The translations under genes and the position numbers were made by a program. From NCBI GenBank assembly GCA_937916005.1, contig CALGIA010000386.1:1-8907 (forward strand): a DNA stretch of 8,907 nt, given 5' to 3'. Source of the DNA: an uncultured Rhodospirillaceae bacterium. Lineage in GTDB: Bacteria > Pseudomonadota > Alphaproteobacteria > MPNO01. Every line of letters begins with the position of its first letter. The stretch's first letter is position 1. Under the pieces are notes generated by a model, which was not told where the DNA came from, made no database searches, and saw nothing but the letters and a program-made list of their open reading frames with translations. Shown piece after piece: positions 7,745 to 8,907 of the stretch.

Positions 7745-7897
7745 CTAACGCGCGGCCGAGTCCCGCGCAATGCGGGTTTCTGGGGGAATGTCAGCGTGGC
7801 GGACGACGTTGCCGCGCGCAACGACCCGGAACCCATGTTCGATATCGGCGGACATGCCCGCCGGCGCAATATACGCGGCTGTTCGGAGGAACCCCAT
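7745..7897 (-). CDS. Possible small ORF (50 residues) between the peptidoglycan-binding protein gene and dgt
   Basis: An ATG at 7895-7897 preceded by AGGA with a four-base spacing opens a 50-codon frame that ends in TAG nine bases before the dgt ATG. About 70 percent of its third codon positions are G or C, as expected for coding sequence here, but 50 codons is too few to be decisive. The product begins MGFLRTAAYIAPAGM and ends with a charged stretch, HGFRVVARGNVVRHADIPPE followed by TRIARDSAAR. I recognise no family. It has no clear signal peptide or membrane helix. It could be a leader whose translation feeds ribosomes to dgt, which lacks a Shine-Dalgarno, or a remnant of a longer gene, or chance. 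Confidence 0.3.
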   Translation of the reverse strand: MGFLRTAAYIAPAGMSADIEHGFRVVARGNVVRHADIPPETRIARDSAAR

Positions 7898-7924
7898 GAT
7901 TTCCTGATGAACAGTGAAGCGTAT

Positions 7925-8512
7925 TTACCGAAACAGAATCAGAAGGGTGCGCTGGTCGGGGAGACCCGTGACGCCGATCTTTTTATCCTTCTGGAATTTC
8001 CGGATCGCCCTTTCCATGGCCGGGCCGAACTTGCCGTCGGTGGCGCCGGTGTAAAAACCGCGTTCGGACAGCATTTGCTGGGCCCGGCGCAGGATTGCCT
8101 CATATATGATGACTGTCTTGCCCCCGGCCTTGGCCTCAACCCGTTTGGAGGAGTTGCGTAGCCGGGTCGGATGAAGCGCCCCGATCATCCGGTTTGTCGC
8201 GGCCACAAGCCGTTCTTCCGGATTGGCCTTGCAGTAATTCCCGATAAACGCCGCCAGCAGATCAGTGGTCTGCCACGGCGCGATATCAGTAACGTCCTTG
8301 CCATACCGGTTATGGCCCGACAAATAGCCGATAACCCAACCGACGAACTGGAAATATCGGTTCGACGCCTTTTCCTTCTCGTCCAAATACATCTTGCAGG
8401 TGGCCAGCCCGACGCCCTTGACCGCATATTCACCGGAACCCGATGCGGCATTGACCGGCGATATATGCAAAAGCGCGCCGCAAATAACTGCCACACTAAA
8501 AAGACGAAGCAT
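7925..8512 (-). CDS. Secreted protein with C-terminal peptidoglycan-binding domain
   Basis: This is a 195-residue hypothetical protein exported by a Sec signal peptide: hydrophobic MLRLFSVAVICGALLHISPV followed by NAAS, with likely cleavage near residue 22. The Cys in the signal peptide does not sit in a proper lipobox, so it is probably a soluble periplasmic protein. The middle part (about 30-112) includes two cysteines, C39 and C94, that could form a disulfide, and the helical segment RYFQFVGWVIGYLSGHNRYG; it loosely recalls small HdeA/Rap1a-like periplasmic domains, but I cannot assign it. The C-terminus (about 138-195) is a PG_binding_1-like repeat: AQQMLSERGFYTGATDGKFG (144-163), then AIRKFQ and VTGLPDQRTL. 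No catalytic domain is visible. I chose the ATG at 8510-8512, which has GAGGA nine bases upstream and starts directly with the signal peptide; a TTG 12 codons earlier lacks that support. It is the first gene of the minus-strand series. Confidence 0.82.
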   Translation of the reverse strand: MLRLFSVAVICGALLHISPVNAASGSGEYAVKGVGLATCKMYLDEKEKASNRYFQFVGWVIGYLSGHNRYGKDVTDIAPWQTTDLLAAFIGNYCKANPEERLVAATNRMIGALHPTRLRNSSKRVEAKAGGKTVIIYEAILRRAQQMLSERGFYTGATDGKFGPAMERAIRKFQKDKKIGVTGLPDQRTLLILFR

Positions 8513-8521
8513 TTGGCTATA

Positions 8522-8526
8522 TCCTC
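8522..8526 (-). promoter_or_regulatory. Shine-Dalgarno deciding the start of the peptidoglycan-binding protein gene
   Basis: GAGGA on the minus strand lies nine bases upstream of the ATG at 8510-8512. It supports that ATG over the TTG at 8546-8548, which would place 12 polar residues in front of an otherwise classical signal peptide. Confidence 0.7.
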
Positions 8527-8672
8527 GAAGATTCTCTGATTGGCGCAATATAGAAGAATCAATGTCACCAGTACCAGAGCCGAATTAAAACATCCTGACC
8601 CGTTCATTGGAACTCCTGACGATGGATTTCCCAACACACGAAATTCATCAGGATTTTTGTCAGAGTGGAGCT

Positions 8673-8689
8673 TGTCGGAATATTTTACA
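8673..8689 (+). repeat. Upstream activator-like box, copy 1 (TGTCGGAATATTTTACA)
   Basis: This 17-base element is repeated exactly at 8714-8730 in the same orientation, with starts 41 bases apart, close to four helical turns. It is an imperfect inverted repeat with TGT and ACA ends and an AATATT core, as expected for a dimeric Fis-type DNA-binding domain. It lies 106 bases upstream of the sigma-54 -24 element (box end to 8795), a normal distance for an enhancer. The sequence resembles what I recall of PEP-CTERM boxes in exosortase-containing bacteria, but I could not verify this. Confidence 0.75.
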
Positions 8690-8713
8690 GTTTTTCAGCC
8701 GAACGACGAAAAC

Positions 8714-8730
8714 TGTCGGAATATTTTACA
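8714..8730 (+). repeat. Upstream activator-like box, copy 2 (TGTCGGAATATTTTACA)
   Basis: An exact second copy of the box at 8673-8689. It ends 64 bases before the -24 element of the sigma-54 promoter. Flanking bases differ between the copies, so identity stops at the box limits, which argues for selection on a protein-binding site and against recent duplication of a longer segment. Confidence 0.75.
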
Positions 8731-8794
8731 ACTTCCGTATCTCAAAAATCTCCTTAACCACAACATCCCATGGACCGGGCCGAATTAACCGGCT

Positions 8795-8810
8795 TGGCAT
8801 GAAACTTGCA
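8795..8810 (+). promoter_or_regulatory. Sigma-54 (RpoN) -24/-12 promoter
   Basis: TGGCATGAAACTTGCA fits the sigma-54 consensus TGGCAY-N5-TTGCW, with the invariant GG at 8796-8797 and GC at 8808-8809 separated by exactly ten bases. It predicts transcription on the plus strand starting near 8821. Sigma-54 holoenzyme cannot open DNA without an AAA+ activator, and the two identical boxes upstream are the obvious binding sites. It drives a gene whose predicted start is at 8902, giving a leader of about 80 bases. Confidence 0.85.
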
Positions 8811-8887
8811 CCAATTCGCTTATGGAAACGCGCGGTTGGGCGTTTTCGCCGCTCCACGGGCTTCAATGGGAGCTGTAGCCAAGACAC

Positions 8888-8893
8888 GGGGAG
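8888..8893 (+). promoter_or_regulatory. Ribosome binding site for the gene at the window edge
   Basis: GGGGAG lies eight bases upstream of the ATG at 8902-8904. It favours this ATG over an in-frame ATG at 8866-8868, which has no comparable site. Confidence 0.55.
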
Positions 8894-8901
8894 CGTGTAA
8901 T

Positions 8902-8907
8902 ATGGTT
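8902..8907 (+). CDS. Start of an unknown sigma-54-controlled gene (only two codons in the window)
   Basis: ATG GTT at the very end of the window follows a good Shine-Dalgarno and lies about 80 bases after the predicted sigma-54 transcription start. An in-frame ATG at 8866 is an alternative start. Nothing can be said about the product from two codons. From the promoter type I infer a PEP-CTERM/exosortase-linked surface protein or an exopolysaccharide gene; nitrogen, motility or other RpoN targets remain possible. Confidence 0.45.

Larger units (their letters stand above)
8549..8901 (+). other. Long non-coding regulatory region between divergent genes
   Basis: About 390 bases separate the divergent starts at 8512 (minus) and 8902 (plus), and I see no convincing gene in them. 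From about 8640 to 8790 the sequence is clearly more AT-rich than the rest of the window. The plus-strand half holds, in order, a possible half-box (8658-8663), two identical 17-base boxes, a sigma-54 promoter and a ribosome binding site. In the part nearest the minus-strand gene (8549-8640) I found no well-formed sigma-70 promoter; a TATATT on the minus strand (8546-8551) is a weak -10 candidate. Open frames across the region are not supported by ribosome binding sites or recognisable products. Confidence 0.7.

Noticed and set aside
7761..7776. CCCGC-GCAAT-GCGGG stem followed by TTTC, possible plus-strand terminator
   Set aside because: The stem is only five base pairs with three T residues, and no plus-strand gene ends nearby.
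7788..7907. Plus-strand 39-codon frame with GGGGG two bases before its ATG
   Set aside because: It is Arg/Pro-rich, lies opposite the more plausible minus-strand small ORF, and has no visible promoter or homology.
8593..8621. Short repeat TCCTGAC occurring twice
   Set aside because: Seven bases is within chance expectation and no further structure surrounds it.
8778..8793. GCCG-AATTAAC-CGGC potential hairpin just upstream of the -24 element
   Set aside because: A four-base stem is too weak to support a terminator or operator, and no function is needed to explain it.
8607..8900. Plus-strand open frame of 97 codons across the intergenic region
   Set aside because: It runs through the activator boxes and the sigma-54 promoter, has no ribosome binding site or recognisable product, and ends where the better supported ATG at 8902 begins.

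Overview
The window reads as a GC-rich alphaproteobacterial chromosome segment, most like a Rhodospirillales-type organism. The evidence is gene order and protein style: dgt, argS, a SPOR-domain protein, nagZ, scpA and scpB lie tightly packed on one strand, an arrangement familiar in Alphaproteobacteria. No rRNA or tRNA gene, insertion sequence, integrase or CRISPR array was seen.

Almost everything is on the minus strand, so genes read from high to low coordinates. A secreted protein with a C-terminal peptidoglycan-binding domain (7925-8512) comes first, then a possible 50-residue ORF (7745-7897). After these comes a compact run: dgt (dNTP triphosphohydrolase), argS (arginyl-tRNA synthetase), a SPOR-domain membrane protein, nagZ (muropeptide recycling), an M50 site-2 protease-like membrane protein, scpA and scpB (the non-SMC condensin subunits). 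Junctions in this run either overlap or are 2 to 28 bases apart, so it is probably one operon. Several genes use TTG or GTG starts that look dependent on coupling to the gene before. Its products combine nucleotide pool control, translation, envelope maintenance and chromosome segregation.

At the low-coordinate end, a separate minus-strand gene runs off the window (1-537). It is the N-terminal part of a ferric-iron ABC transporter permease of the FbpB/AfuB type. A near-consensus Fur box (590-608) lies in front of it, so it is probably an iron-repressed unit separate from the scp operon. In many relatives tatABC follows scpB at this place.

The most unusual stretch is the non-coding high-coordinate end (about 8549-8901). 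On the plus strand it holds two identical 17-base boxes whose starts are 41 bases apart, then a textbook sigma-54 (-24/-12) promoter, then a ribosome binding site and an ATG only six bases before the window ends. This is the layout expected for an RpoN-dependent gene driven by a bound enhancer protein. The box sequence and layout suggest a PEP-CTERM/exosortase-associated regulon (PrsK/PrsR type), but the target gene lies outside the window and that assignment is an inference.
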